Shown piece after piece: positions 1-15,200 of a stretch of 64,000 nucleotides of DNA. The notes below the pieces were generated by a model that saw only the letters and a list, made by a program, of their open reading frames with translations, had not been told where the DNA came from and did not search any database. Numbering within the stretch: the first letter of the stretch is position 1; every line of letters starts with the position of its first letter. A program made the position numbers and the translations under genes. This DNA is from Aquila chrysaetos chrysaetos. Its lineage: Eukaryota; Chordata; Aves; Accipitriformes; Accipitridae. The stretch covers positions 6,634,001 through 6,698,000 of the forward strand of contig NC_044010.1 in assembly GCF_900496995.4 (NCBI RefSeq), written 5' to 3'.

Positions 1-153
1 ATCTGCGTTTCCACTCAGGAATGCAGGCTCGCTCTTTTCAGCACAAAGTTACTGGCATGAGATTGACAGGATAAGATTTGTTTGAGGGACTCTTATATCC
101 CCATAGTACAGGACAAAGAAGATGTGGGATTCAAGTGAGCTAAGACATCTTAC

Positions 154-257
154 TGTGGTCTCCCATCGGAAAATGTTGCTGTGGAAACAGAGCCAGTTTT
201 CAGAGAGATACAAGCGTCCCTGCAGCAGGATATCCTTCTGGAGTGCACAGGCATAAT
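154..257 (-). CDS. GRAMD1C: GRAMD1C exon 4 (GRAM domain core)
   Basis: The exon is 104 bases, acceptor CTATACATAG, donor ACCACA/GTAAGA, entering in phase 1 and leaving in phase 0. It encodes DYACALQKDILLQG, RLYLSENWLCFHSNIF and RWETT, the most conserved part of the GRAM domain in all Aster proteins. Human paralogues have Tyr where this has His in CFHSNIF, and Arg where this has Lys in ALQKD; both are mild changes. Bases 1-153 are the start of the next intron. Confidence 0.96.
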
Positions 258-3200
258 CTATGTATAGAGAGCAAGAGCAAGTTTACTCACTTATTGCAGT
301 TCAGTTGACCCAAACCTGTTAACTTAAAATGAGATAAGGGTATTACAATACAAATAAAAAGCCATTTCTTTCACTCTTCAAAAGTCTGAGAAGGTAGACT
401 TGCACTGGGTTGCATCCAGACCATTGCTCTGGAAACACCCCAACGCCAGAGCTGATGGAAGTATCTTTGTGAGGCCAGCACTCCATGTATCAACCCCCTG
501 CGCGTTATCCTATATTTTCAGAGAAGGGGTATCAGGCAAGATCAGGAGTACATGGGAGAATTATTCGTAAGTCAAACTTCAAAGCGCCTGAACAACAGAA
601 TACACAAACATTTTATAGTATAACAGATTATACTGTCAACTCCTACATAACAGTAGTTCATATGTTGTAGTAAGAAAATAACTTTCCACTAAACAGATCC
701 TATCACTAGCTAAAACTATCTGCAGAGTGAGACACTAAAAGGCAGCTTGAAGCTATCCAGTACTTCAGGGAGGGGATATTTTCAGAAGCTGACTGCCATT
801 TTTATTTTGATACTGCTTCAGGCTGAAACATCCCTATTGAGAAACAGGCTTCATCTAGAATGCAATTACCCATCATCAGATACCTGCTAATTAAGAACAA
901 GAGCAGAGGATTTGGTTGCACTTTTTAAAAACCTCTCAGAGAACTTTCATAATTTCAGAGCCTGAAGATTCAAACAAAAGGAATTTTCAGAGGTACTACT
1001 GCTAGAAAGTTAAGACAGACCACTTTTGGAAGCTCCAACCTAAAGAAGATACCTATGTATAGAAAATACCCAGAATGTACCTATTCCTGCAGGTTGTTAA
1101 TGATTTTAACTTTTGATACCTCTAAGAGTTTTGTTATTTTGAAAAGCATTGTATCTAGTATTGTCTGAGCCAGAATTTTGATTTCGTGTACAACAAGAAG
1201 ATGAACACAGTTCTTGTTCAAGTACCAAGAGGTTCAGGAATCCCTCACCATCCTAACTTCAAGGTAAGTCTGCATCTACAGAAGCTTGTATTAGTATTTT
1301 TAAAATTCTCTTGGGTTTTTGCCTCAAATAATCAAGTGGAAATAGAGTTTCTTGCAACAAGCATGAGGCACGTATACAAGCCCTTGAGACATAACTGCAA
1401 ACAGAATTAAATAAACTTAAAGAAGTCTAAACCAACAAGTTGTAAGTGCATATTTAAAGAGAAGTCAGATACCAAAATGCTGGGAGAGCAGGGAGACGGA
1501 ATGCACCAGGAGTTTGAGGTTAAGGACTTGAGGAAAGCATTACCAAGAAGTTTGCATCCAACTTCTATGTTTGGGGAAGGGAAGGAGAGAGATTCAGACC
1601 TATAAATATTGGAGCACTGGGGAAGTGATGAGCAACACCACCATGACCTACCTACACAAAAGAAAATATTAAAAAAAAAAAAAAAAAAAAAGGAGATACT
1701 AGCATTTCTCCTTCTAAGTTTTCAGATCCAGTAACTTAAGATGCTGCTTGTAAACAACATTTTCAGACAAATTAAAGTTATTGGCACTTCTTTAAACTCC
1801 CATTTTGAAAGTCTGAGTCATTTCTCTTTCATTATAAGAAAATAATTATATTTCATATAGTCTTTAAATACAGAGCTCATTACAGTGGAATAGTCGCTTC
1901 TTTTTTGAACAGCTAAGTTAAGAACAGGAGCAGTTACAGTTCTTTTAATGAACAGCAGCAAGTAATTGCTTTTTCGAGCACTGTAAAGCCTGTGATAAGT
2001 TTCTCTGCATCAAGCAAAGAAATAGCTCTTTGCTTGGAGGATGCAAAGAGTCCTTCCAAATGAGCAGTGCTTTTTATGGGGTAAAAAAAATGTACATAAA
2101 GTAATGACTTTGCTTCTGATGGAGCAGGTGCTACATTGTTGAGATTAACCCATTACTAAATATTTCTCCAAGTCCTAGACAGTCTGTTTATTGAAACTAT
2201 GTTTCAGTTTGCTCCATGGCTTTCTGTATCAATCCTGTGTAAGGAGAAACATCAAAACAATGCTTTGAAGTAATATCCTTTTCTTCCGTTTTACTTCTGT
2301 ACTGAACTCAAGTATTTTAAAAATGCAGAAGGCATTTCAGAGGATAACTGCCTCCTTCCGAGGCTGGAAAAAGACACAGAGATTTAACTGTTTCCATGCA
2401 AGTGGAAGCTCTGATTTCTGTTCCATTAACCTGGAAGGAACTCAGCATGCTGCAAGCATATACTGACAGTCTCTCAATATTCACTTCCTTAAAGGTTGCA
2501 TAAGGTGACAGATGAACTTTAAACAGTCACAATGCCACTTCTGTATAAAAACAACACCCAGTTCTTGGACAGTGTATTTGTTACTGAATGCTTTTGGGCA
2601 GCACAGGCAGGCCCACCTTCAAGGCAAGCAATAAAAGAGTGAATAAGGTGCATTGCTGCATGCAAAGGAGGTAGGGTTATATGCTGCCTTCTTTGGATTT
2701 TGCAGTGGAGCAAAACAGGGAGTCAGAGCTCAGAAGGAACATTTCAGTGCCAAGAAGTTACGCACCATAGTTTGATACTCTGCCACATGCTTCTGTCCCC
2801 TCCCACCCCATGCACTTACCACCTCTGCTCTTCCAGCTGAGCATTACTTCTATGCCTGTACCCATCTCATCAGTGTACAGATAAGCTAACCTGGTATAGC
2901 GGGCTGTGGAAAACCTCCACTGAAGGCATGAGCCAACCCAGAACCAACAGATTTGCACAGCACAGCACACAGATAATGCACTTCATGTGCAGTAACTACA
3001 ACTGCACAGAGCAGTGAGAGGCATAAAACATTTTTATCTGTCCTCAATATACCATGTTGACAAACACATCTAAATGCACAGCATTATAAGTCAGGATAAA
3101 ATGAAGATTGGTTTGTGTTTTCCAATTATCTCCTATAAGGGCTGACGGGAATTACACACTTAAATACTGAATTTTATGTCCTCATACCACATAGCTGGCA

Positions 3201-6200
3201 TTTGTTTCTGAAAAGTCTTTTAAATTACAAGTACCCATTGTGTTACTCAGTCCCAGAAGTCACATTAATCAAAGTGCCTAGGGCAAGGGTCTAGGCTTAG
3301 TTCCAGGGAGCAAGGGAAAAGCTTCTGCTAAGGATGATCTACCTACTTAACAGGGTCACTGAAGCAACATCCTTTACATTTGTATCCAAGTACCAAACCA
3401 TTAAAACTATGGAATCATTCCTGCCTCCCCAACATCTACGGCACCTCACCCAGTCATAACCAGCTGCCTCTTTGAAGTAAAAGAGAGGACTCAGACACTC
3501 ACAGGATAGAAAATAAATGGTTATGACACTGCAAGAGGTACACCAAGCTGGTCATCCATGCTGGAAAGAACATAAAACAAATTCAATGCTCTTGGGATTT
3601 AACTCTACCTCTGTTTTTCTCACATGTGGATTGCACATGCCCATCAATGCATATATGTTGAGTTTATGTGCTTCGTGCTCACCCTGACCCTGCATAGTGA
3701 TCTTTCTTTCCAGCTTGTCAGCAAACAGCTGTCAGACAGTCACAGCTCCACTGCTGTTAGGAAAGGGTTTGTCTAAAAACCCACTAAAAAGCAGCAGCAG
3801 GAAAGAGACATTAAGAGGCTCCCATCCCATATCTAGATGAACTGGAAGATTCTGTATCTTCTCCTTCACTTCTCAACCTCCAGAAGGAATCTGTCTTTTT
3901 TCACAAAGCAGGCAGTACAGGAGGAAGACCTGACTTTCCTTGAAGGTATTTGATGCTAGTTCAGAGACAGGAGAATAGGAAGTTATCAGCTATAGTTAGA
4001 ATTTGCCATAAAAAACATGCCTTGGCACTACTGCGATCTGGAGTTATCAACCAGAAGACAAGCACTTTTGGTGTGATTACATCTTACCTACTATGAGTTT
4101 CTCAGAGTCTGGTAGATGAGAAAACTGTCTCTTGAATTCCTCGCTCCTATATTTGTAAGTGGAACTTGAGAGCTGCAACAAAGAAAGGTAAAAGGTTAAG
4201 CAAACAGATTTATTTTCAGCCATCAATTCTCTTCATACTGGATGTGTAATTTTATCCTGAAGAACAAATGAACATCAAAAGAGCAATAAAGAATAGGTAG
4301 TATCTAACTGTGATCATCACTGTAACTTTATGCTTGCTTATGTAAGACTGTGCTTCTAGTATTTAGGATAGCATGGGCCAAACTGTTCCCTGTCGCAGGC
4401 CAGGTGCCAATTACAAGGCATTACAGTTGTATGATGGCAACGTGCTCCACTCATAAGGACATGAGAGCCCCTTCCGGGGCTAAGTCTTCTAGCACAGACT
4501 ACATGAAGAGGCAGCAAGGCCACAACACAGGAGGTGACAGAGCAGATCAAGTCCTCATGCAGGCCACTAGCTGGACACAAGGACACAACCTTGAACACCA
4601 ATTTCTACTTGGAGTACCGTTTCAGGAATACTACAGTGCAGTGGATTTTTTTGTCAGTAGCCATAGTTAGACCTGTAGGAATAAAGGCAAAGGTTTCCTC
4701 CAGTAAGCACAAATAGCAGCACCACCATCACCTCTTGATTTCCTGTTCTGTTCTACGTCGCACTCCATATTTAAAAAGATGACTGTCTATCATTCATTTA
4801 AGATTCAAATTGGGTTATAAACTCAGAGCAAAGAAGATTTAGTCTTGATGGACTTTAACTCCTTATTCTTATAAACGAATGCCCCTACTCCCATTTGAAT
4901 AAAGAGCTTCAGCATGTTCTCCAGGAACGATTCTGTTGTAAAAGACCTATTTTCCATTTTGCAGTAATAACAAGGCCATATTTTTTTTCTTAACGGATGT
5001 TGGCCACTTATGATGGGGTCATCCTAACAAAATGCTGTATAAGGCAATGACTCAGATGGACTATAGCTAAGACAGGAAGAAGTCACTTTCAAGTGTTACC
5101 AAAACCAGGTATAAATATACTATAAACCCCTCTTTTACATTATTTTTTTTTTAACCTTTCTAAAAATCTTAAGCATGTGGCTGCTACTCCCTCCTTGAGC
5201 ACCTCCAAAACTTGACATTCACCATTAAACCCATCTCTACCATAAGATTAGTGGCTATTTATGTTTAGGGTGGGGGAAGAAAGAAGAAAGGCAGCAAAGA
5301 ACCACTTTTGACTCTATGACCTGGCAGCATGTTTACTAAAAAACCCACCCAGTTTTAGCACACTCCTGCAGCATGTTAATTGGTCATTACCCTTTCATCA
5401 TATCTGTGTTTGTTGTCAAAACAATCCCAGAACAAATACAGACTTATCTTCAGCTTGAGGGTCTTTTAATAAACTAGTGCCAATAGTGCCTCCACCTCAT
5501 CAAGATTCTCACATTTTGCTATTTTCCACAGAAGAGATTCCTGCTTCTCACAGTTCAAAAGTTCCCTGAACACCACCCTACACAAACATCCCATGATGGT
5601 CTGTCACTTACCTATACTTGAGAATTGAGCTCTTTGGCCACAAGAACACTCAAGGTCAGGTGTTTAAGTGCATATAACACAGGGGAGGGCAAAGTCAACC
5701 TGACACAGTTCAGCTTTAAAAAAACCAAACCAAAACAAAAACCAAACATTAATGTTACCTTCTATTACCACCAATAAAAGAAACTCTTTATGTCTGATCA
5801 CCTGTGAGTACATATTTGCTGTCCACTAACATTCTGAGCATTGCAATGCAAAAAGGCAGTGAGGGAGGGAGACAGAAAATACGTCCACCCCTCCCGTTCT
5901 GAGAAAAGTAAGCATGAAAGCTTTAGGTGCAACTAACAGGGCAACATGCTAGACATGTCCTCTAAGCTGTATGCTTCCAGTTATATTTCAGCTCTCAATC
6001 TCAAAAAAAGTAACATTCTTGGAGATCATGTCATCTACTAAAGTAGATAGGCTATGGTTTCTTGGCCTTGTCATATCATGCCCCAAAACACATGCTTTTA
6101 ACTGATCATCTGAAACAGACATCCAATGACTGCACTGCTTTGAAGAAATTGAGTTCTCTGCAATTACTCTGGAAAGAGACATGGGGGAAAATGAAAAGTT

Positions 6201-9200
6201 AACTCAGATCTGTAAAGTTTCCACCTGTAGTTCCAGAGACCGTATGGTTTACACAGTCATACCTCAATTGACTGAAGTCTGAGCTTGCAATGGCAATGCT
6301 AACATACAAGGGGAAAAAAGAACTGGTCTGCCGTGAAAGCAAAAGAAAGTTCACAATCTTCAACCCCAATTTACGAAACCATGATTTAAGAAGCCGTGCT
6401 TTTAAGGAGAGTAGTAGTTTCTCAAATACACTGTACACAAGAGAAGAGCTATGCTGAGTTTAAGCATTTTTGTGGTTATAAGACAAAAGGAATCAGGAAA
6501 ACAGAAACATTACAGTATCACAGACACATTTATATTAGTGCCTGAATCAGCCAGTTCAACAGCTCCAAGAATCCAAACTCAAGGTATCTTGAGTTTCACT
6601 TAGAAATTGAATTTTTCTAGAGCATAAAACCTGCTACAGCTTGTCTGAGAAACCCTTGCTAGCATTTAGAAGTGTTCTTTGTCACAAGAGACAAACACAC
6701 TATATGAAACCCTCTTGTTAATTGTAGATTTCTACTGAGCTCTTATGACATTTATGAAGAGCTTGCTCTGAATCCTTATCTGATCAGCAGAAAAAAGTGA
6801 GCACATTGAAACTTCTTAACCTCATCTTTTCCCTACTTTGCATGAAAACTAGCTCACTTAGATCTGTAATTATTACATACTCAGTATGTGGCTTGGTGAT
6901 TAAGAGATGGCTTAATGGACTTGGGAAACAACAGGGACAGTTTTAACACTATTGGCACTATCAATTTCCTTAAAGTGAAGAAAATAAGACATTTCCTATG
7001 AATATCATAAGCAGCATATCAGACAGCATATTATAGTATGCTGAATATAACATCTTTCAATCACTATTATAATATCCAAGACGTGGCAGCATTTGAGGCA
7101 GGTTGTCATCTCTGGGTTACAAAACTTACCATCAAATATTAAAAGAAGGCAGGCATAAATTAGGCTGTAGTATGGCATTTAAGAGATGAAAACAGCAACT
7201 CATTTTTAACACATGCACATTTCTAAGTTTAATTATAAGTCATCAGGCAAACACTTTGCCCAAGGATAATCTTAGGCATTTATGAGTATGCTATATTTAA
7301 TCACTAAGAAAATGAAGTCCAGCCAACAACATATTAGCATTCTTTATCTGAAGCCACAAAATAAACCGGAAACCTATAAAATTTCATAAGGAGAAAAACC
7401 TCTTCAGTGTCATCCGGAAGTTTCACAGAAGACAGTTATGCAAGAACCAGATACTACTTGAAGACACATAACCAAGTGATTCTTATACCTTGTTTAGAAA
7501 TGGACCAGAGTCCAACTATATAAAGTCATGTTCCAGAAAAAAATATGTTAACTTAAATAGCACTAAGCTGAGCTATTTATGTGATAGAAGCCTATTAGAA
7601 AAACAGCTTCCCTTCACATTTACATCTTCAAAGTGTGGACACTGTAAATAATTTGAGCCATTTAGCAAACTGCAGAAGAAAGTTAAGCTACACCTTCTCC
7701 CAGGAGTACAGTAAAAATGCTAATTGTTAGGAAATTATTTGATTGCATATTATCACTAAGCATGCAAATAGTCAATCAACCTCAGCAGAACGGCGTGCAC
7801 ATTTTTTAACATTTGCTAATGACAGTAATAATTTTGCATTTGCTTTGTTAGTGTTTTCCCCTTGTTTTGAGACACCACAAAACCCACATTACCTGATAAT
7901 TTGCATTCTATACTTTTAACATGCAGCTATGAATACAAACGGCTGAGAACACAGATAAGTTGACCTCACCGCCAGAGTAACACAACTCTGATGTCACCTC
8001 ATTTTGAGATGCACACATGCCTCCCACTGAGCTTCAGTCTTAGTATCAGTTACCACTGAGTCCTTGGGGTCCCAGAATCAAATAAGCCTAATAAGCAAGC
8101 TGCCTGACCTACTCCCCTTTTATGCTCAGAAGCCTCACTTAACCATGAAAATATGGCCAATGAGATGCATGGCTTTGCTCCTCTGTCTACAAGCAAGCAG
8201 ATCCATGCCACTATCTCTCCACTCTACTTAAAGACCACCTGATGTGCTATTCCCCAAAGACAGAAGAGCTTGACCTGTACTTTCCAATGAAGTTTCCAGA
8301 CATGCTCAAAAATAAATTTGGAGGCATTAGTAAGGTTACGATGAAAGTAATTTTTAATCCTACACTAGCACATTAAAACAAATATTAAATATGGTGGCAA
8401 AAATTGTTGCATTTCTACTGAAGAATGCATTGTTCCTCCCCCTACCCCCACTTCAAATTCATCTAAAATCCTTCTTAGCATCAGGAGAAAGAAAAAGAAA
8501 ACAGCCTCCAGAAGAACAACATACAATCAGAGAGGAGTTTGATTTTATACGAAAAGACTACTTTAGACTACATGTATTCTTGAAACTTATCTGGTAAGGG
8601 AGAAATAAAAACACCAAAACCAAAGAAAACATACCAACATCCCACTTCCAGTGAGACTAAAGCCTCAGTAGGCTAGGAGAGAGCTAAGTTAATAGCCCTA
8701 AACAAAAGCCTCATTTAGCAGTATAAGGCAGGCAAACCTAAGACTTCACATACTCCAAAACAGATTCAAGCAGACTTATCTATAAACACAAGAACAACTA
8801 CCATGGCACACTGAGATGGTGGTCTCTCTGCTGAGGCTACCTGTAAAACGTAGCAAGTCTGACAAGTTTTCCATCAGAGAAATGTTGATCGCACTGCAGT
8901 CATTTCTTCAGTCCAGAAAAGTTCATTATGACCATCCAATCTAACCTATAATGCACAAAGCCACAGCTAGCTCATGATTTAGCTCCTGCTTCAAAACCAG
9001 AGCTGCAATTACCATATTTCCCCTTGGGAAAGAAAAAAAAAAAAAAAACAAAACCCACAACACACAAAACAAACCATATTTTACCTTCTTAAATTAAAAG
9101 TCACCCCAATGGAAAAATCCATCCTACCTATGGTTAGTTCTTCTAGTGGTCTGTTGGTTAATCTTGTCTTCACTTCATGAATTATTTTCAGATTGTGAGC

Positions 9201-12200
9201 AAGTTACCCCGTATCTTCTTTTGAGGTAGGGATTAAGCTTCTCAAGTCTATTAGCAAAAAGATTTTTTTTTTTTTTTTCCCCAGACTTATTCTCATGGCT
9301 CTTCTGAATCCCGTCCTATTTTCAATGTGCTTCTTGAAAGCTAGATGTAGCATTGCAGGAGTCATTGCAAACACACAAATCCGACTCACATTTGCTTTTA
9401 GGCACAGAATCACAGTGGAAGCTCACGTCCACATGACTACCAGTCTCCCTTATCTTTTCACAGTTCTAGGGCACATTTTTCCATTTCTTCCGAAAACAAG
9501 CACAAGGATGTATTTTGAAAGTGTCAGACTTGTTCTGTTTACCCTGTCACAAGCAAACAGCCCAGATCCATTCTGTTATGGTGATCTATTTTCACTAACC
9601 ATTCCTTGACAGAATCACAGAAAAATTTTGGGTTAGAAATAACTTTCAATAATTGAGTACTCATAAACTTTACTAGCAGTAACTTACTGTTCTTTTCTCT
9701 CTCTTGAAGCACATAAACATTAAACTTGCACAGGGAAAGAAGCACTCACAGGACCTGAAGAGTAACACCACCTTACTTAGGGTGAGTTACTGTGCTATGT
9801 ACAGTACACTGTGCACTTTGGGACTGGATGTGTACAGAGTGTCCACTTTCATTTTTTTTAAATAAGGAGCTATTTGATCACACCTGATTATCCAGAGTTC
9901 TATTTAATTCATAGGTAATATGAGGCATGTCAACCAAAAAAAAAAAAAAAAAGAAAAACAAAAAAGAAAAACAAGCAACTGTTGCCAGGGTTGGCTCAGC
10001 CATTGTATTCCCTAGGAGCCTGCTTTCCAAAAGTTCCCATGCTCTCAAGGAAATGGAAACAAGCTCATAGCCACAGTGGGAGGGGGAAGAGTTTAGGGAG
10101 CCAGGACTATTTTACTTACACTCATTATATGCTCTTCTTCATTCACTCTCAACTTCTCTGGAGAGGGGAGTCTCATAAGCACAGGGCACTCTTCCAGTGG
10201 GCCACTGGCAGGCACAGGGCTATGTACTAGGGTCATTACATCCCCTTCTGTGGCCCAGCCCCCCTCTTATTTGCAGAGGCTGAAGGAGAAACAGATTTTA
10301 ACATTTCTTAGTGACTGAGCACGAAATAAACCAATGGCAGTTCTCCTTCAGTGGCATCTGTGTACAGACAGAGCAGCATCCAGTAAGAGTTTTGGTGCAC
10401 CTATGTCTTTCTTCTGTTGGAAATACAACACGTAAAATTTCAAGGAAGGGATATTAGAATACAGGTCATGAGCAATTACTCAAGCTACTGTATTTTCTAG
10501 GGTTTTGTTTGTTTGCTTGGGGGTTTTGTGGTTTGGTTTTTTTTTCTTTTTTTAAATCCTATGAGATCCCATAAACAAGGCTAAAGACAGAGTCCCTAGC
10601 CCCCTTAAAATGAGTGTTACTATTAACTAGTTCTCACAGATGCATGGGCAGGCACGCTAAAAATGTTAGACAGACTATTATTTAGCACTAACACCGGTAG
10701 CTTCCAAAAAATCCATGTAGGAAGAAACTCCTCAGAACTATTTCATTATGGAGAGCTTCTGAAATATTGGATGCCCACTTTGGATGCCCACTTACAAAGT
10801 ATTTGACACCCAGTGTCAAGAAACTGACGGAATTACGTAATTCCAAAAGAGAGACTGCTCCTATTTATTTTAAAGACTGGATCTAGTACATCAAAAGCAC
10901 TGTGTCCCACAGCACCTCACCAGTAGTTGAGCCCTTACCAGCTCCACTGTGGACATCAGTCTCATCAAGCCATCATTGACCTGACATGTGGCTTCCTTCC
11001 CAAGCAGAAAGAAAACTGAAAGACTTAATATTTTAAAAGTTTCAAGATGTAGAGGTATTTGTTTGGAGAACTTTAAAAAAAAAAATCTTTAACTGGTTGT
11101 ACAACTCAAAGTTCTTTAGAAAAAGCAGTAGGAAAGATCTGGAAAAATTTTGTAACAAAGTATTTCAGTTTAGAACATATGAGGAACTCTCCCAAGTTTC
11201 TCCTTCAGATCCCACTGGAATTAGCTCAATTTCACAAGCCATTACATTTCATTGAAATAGGGTTCAGCTGAAGCTATTCCAACAAGGTCCTTGCGAAACA
11301 AGCTGATAACCTTCTTACCATTGGTAAGAAAGCCTCTTGTCATTAGTAGTATTATATATTTTTTTTTTCAGGGAAAAGTCTATATAGTTTGGATTGAGAA
11401 TATCCTCTGCTTATTCTGAAGCAACTACTTTGTAGCATTCAGTAGTTTCTTTCTGCAAATAAGCATTCTAAAGTATTTTTAAATGGCAAAGCCAATGTAC
11501 TTTTGTAACAACTCTGATTTGGATATAAAATCTAAAGTTTGACACGTACAGCGAGGAGCAAAGCATATGCTCCATTTCAGAAATAAAACTGACTGAGGCA
11601 TGAAGCTAACGCAAAGTCAGAAGACACACACCCCCTACATATACCTCCTCCTCCTCTAGCTGCCTGCAGCCTGTTCCAACCCATGCAAATCCCTGGCCAG
11701 CACTCAGGCAGCCTCTACGGCTCCCCCCTCTCTCACCCACTTGCTCAGAGCCGGTGCTGGACACCATCCAGCAGAGCTAGCTAGCATTCTGCCAGCCTCT
11801 GCTTGCACGCCAGCTTGGAAAACAGGCTGGAACACACTAACCTTGCAGAACACGCGCACAAATGCTGCAGCAAGTGGTCAAAGAAAACGTAAGGGTGGGG
11901 GGTGGCTTGCGTAGAGCTGCCCAGCTCCAATCTAAAAATCACTATCGTCTAAACGGATTTGGGGAGGCAGACTGCAGTAGCATAGGTCATTTCAAGTTCA
12001 CCAAAGTCCCCAAGGGGACTGCAGAGGAAAGTACCATCACCAGGGAAACACCAGCTTGGAAAGGAGCACCCAATACCCACCGCTCCTCCTCTCTGCAGCA
12101 CTGAAGTCTACAGCCCATGCACCAGTCTTAAAGATAGAGTACATCTACACCCGGTAACTCAGCACGGACCCAAATCTACTCTCACACAAGACTTGGCCAT

Positions 12201-15200
12201 TGCCCACATTGTAAGTCAAGCCCTTGCTAACAGAACTCCTCAGTCTGAGCTCCAGGGCAGACAGGGAGGAGATCAGGGCATGCTTCATGCACACCCCAAG
12301 CTCCCCAAAAGAGTACACTACCACCCACCCCTCCGTCAGCTGCCCAGATCTCAGTTCTTTGTAGGCAAGGAGCAGACACTTTGAGGCAAAGGATATAGGG
12401 CTTTGCATGTCCACCAGATCTTTCCGACTGCTCTGAAAGGGAAACAGAACGCATACATCTATTCTGCTTTCTTTGTGCTGTCTGTCCCTTTCCCTCTGCC
12501 TTACCTAGGACCTGTCCGCTGCATTTCTGCAAGTAACTACATGAAGTCAGGCTCTGACTGCCATTTGTGTAGGAATTTATTCTGGAAGTGAGGACGACTA
12601 CAGAGAAAACAGCAGGCTGCACAGGAGCTTCGCCCTGCACAGACCATGAGCCACTACAGCAGTGAGGGGCTGTGGAGTCCCTCTTTGCTGCATGGCACAA
12701 CACACATACGGTTTCAGAGCTATAAGAGAAGAGGCAGGTGTCTCTCTGGTGCATCCACCTCACCCACTGAAGGCCCAGCCTCCTACAAGTCGGATCCCCT
12801 TGGGCACTTGGCTGAACTAGAGCTAATGACTCAACAGCAGGGAAGAGAGAGCCCTCTCCTAGCACAGCCCTACTGAGGAAGCTGAGAGAAGAAACAGAAA
12901 AATACATTTCAAGGCATTTTAATCACTGGTATAATCAGATTTAAGTCTGAATGCCTGAAAGGAAAAGATAATTGAACACAACGGGGCTATATTTACAGTC
13001 ATTTTGCCAGCTACAGCTGCTCACTAGGCTAAAGCAGTTGTGTTTGTGCACCTAGCTGGGTGGTGGCACTTTAGATGGCCCACAGTTCTGTTGTCAAGAT
13101 CAGCTTCATATGTAAATAGCAGGAACTGGTTTCACCAGAAAAACAAGGCAACTCTTCTGCCTTCCCAAAGCAAAGCTCAGATACATCACAGGGAATCTCT
13201 GTGTGCTGGAAGAGCAGCAAGACATTGGGAGGCAAACCTACACAGAAAAATATTCATTGGCAATTTCTTTCTATCAGAAAGACAGTAAGAAGACTCAAAG
13301 TGATCTCAAAAAGGCCCACCAAAGCCTGGGGACCAGTATGACTCAGGCCTCAGAAGTAGCATAAGCATAAAGTGATTTAAGTGCATTTCCTGTTTAAAAG
13401 ATAATGCCATCTTCAGCTGACTAAACACGTTTGCAGTTAGCAATAAGGCTGATAATTTCAAATATAATTGTTTATACAACTGCTACCAAGTACCTCTGAG
13501 TTTGGAAACATCCCTGGAGGCATTCAAAAAGCGAGCAGACGGGGTACTTCAGGACATGGTTTAGTGGGCATGGTTGATGGTTGGACTCGATCTTGAAGGT
13601 CTTTTCCAACCTAAATGATTCTATGACTTAAATTTTAAATAAGAAGGTTGAGCAAAAAGTTCAAGAGATTTGGACACTTACATTGACAAACATCTTCCCC
13701 AACTCTGAATTGGAAACTAAGGTGCTTTTAGCTTCCAGGAAACAAGATGCTCCAATCTCGGATTTACTCAGCATTCTCATCAATACCATCCGTAGCTGGC
13801 AATATGTTCTTTGGACGTGGTAGTAAAATTATGCCTATAATGCCCCTGCCAGAGACCATGTTTCATGCTGCCTCCCCAAGACACTAGTACTAGCCAAGTT
13901 CACAAGGGTCTTAAGCTCCTTTTCATTTTAAGGAAAAACTGTGGATTTGTACCTACTTTCCTGACTTCAAAGATGCAGCATTCAAGCAATGTTTTTGTTT
14001 TCTTTTAGTAATTTCATCTACTGCAGGAGGATTTAACAAAAAAAAAAAAAAAATAAAACAAAAAACAAAAAAAAAACCCCAAACAACCAAAAAAACCCAA
14101 CAAAAACCCTGTGATACATCAAGTTCTAAAACAAACTTAATACAAATAAACCAAGTATGTTTGTATGAACTCTGCAGTTACTATTTTAACATTGTTTAAC
14201 TGGAGCAAGTTTGTCACCCTCGCAGCACAAAGTTATCCTTTAGCTCAATTTGTCTGCTCCCCAGTTTAATTTTGAGTCCTGTAACTACATTGTCCAGGCT
14301 TCAACAGCCAGAAGTGTACTAATATGATGCAATGGCAATTAAAAGCTCAGTCAAGATGATTTCCTTTTGGATAAAAAAATACATTCTTTTCAGACCAGCA
14401 GTTTCATCTGACTCATATTTCTTCCTACAGCATGTATGTGAAACAATTAGCCAATGTTATTTGTTAAGAACATCTGTTCCTTCACCTGATCTTTCACTGC
14501 AGGCTGGCTAAGAAATGAAAAAAAATTCAGACTGCTCATCTTTGGACTTACTTGATCCATTTAATGAATAGTGGAAAAAAAAAACCAAACCGATTTTGGG
14601 GGGGAGGGGGGGAAAAAAACCTCATACAATAAAGTAACTATAAGACATTACTTCTGAACTCTTGTCTTCCTTACCTGCAACAAAGTGCCATCAAGATTAC
14701 TTAATACAAAAGTAGCCAAATACAGAAGCAAAAGAATGGCATACCTCAGTTGCACTTTTCCCTCCTTACTTTGCCAGAACTGGACTCTGGCATCTCTGAT
14801 CTGTATTTAAGTTTAGTAACAGTCCCCAAATATTGGTCAGGAAAAAAGGTCATGAAGAAAACAAACAACCCTCTTGGTCATAATTGCTCTTGGTCTCATT
14901 TACTTTTCAGCAACTCATAGAAGGATACATGAATACTTTGGATCAGGACTGTGGTGAAAACCTGAAGGAGCATATTAAACAAACTACAACAGTAGTTACA
15001 TAGTTAATGCACTAGTGACTGTAGCCAATTACGTGAACTGTTTTGGTATAAATTAGACTGGTCATCTCATTAAGCCTGCCAGTAGCCCTACTGCACTTGA
15101 AATTACATGGAAAATAGCACTCACCAAGCAATTGCCCCAAATTTTTCCTATGAAATATCTAATTTGATCTTTTTCTATCTTAGAAACCAAATGCAGATTC

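Noticed and set aside
10769-10795. Tandem doubling of TGGATGCCCACT
   Set aside because: It is a two-copy local duplication in an intron with no further structure.
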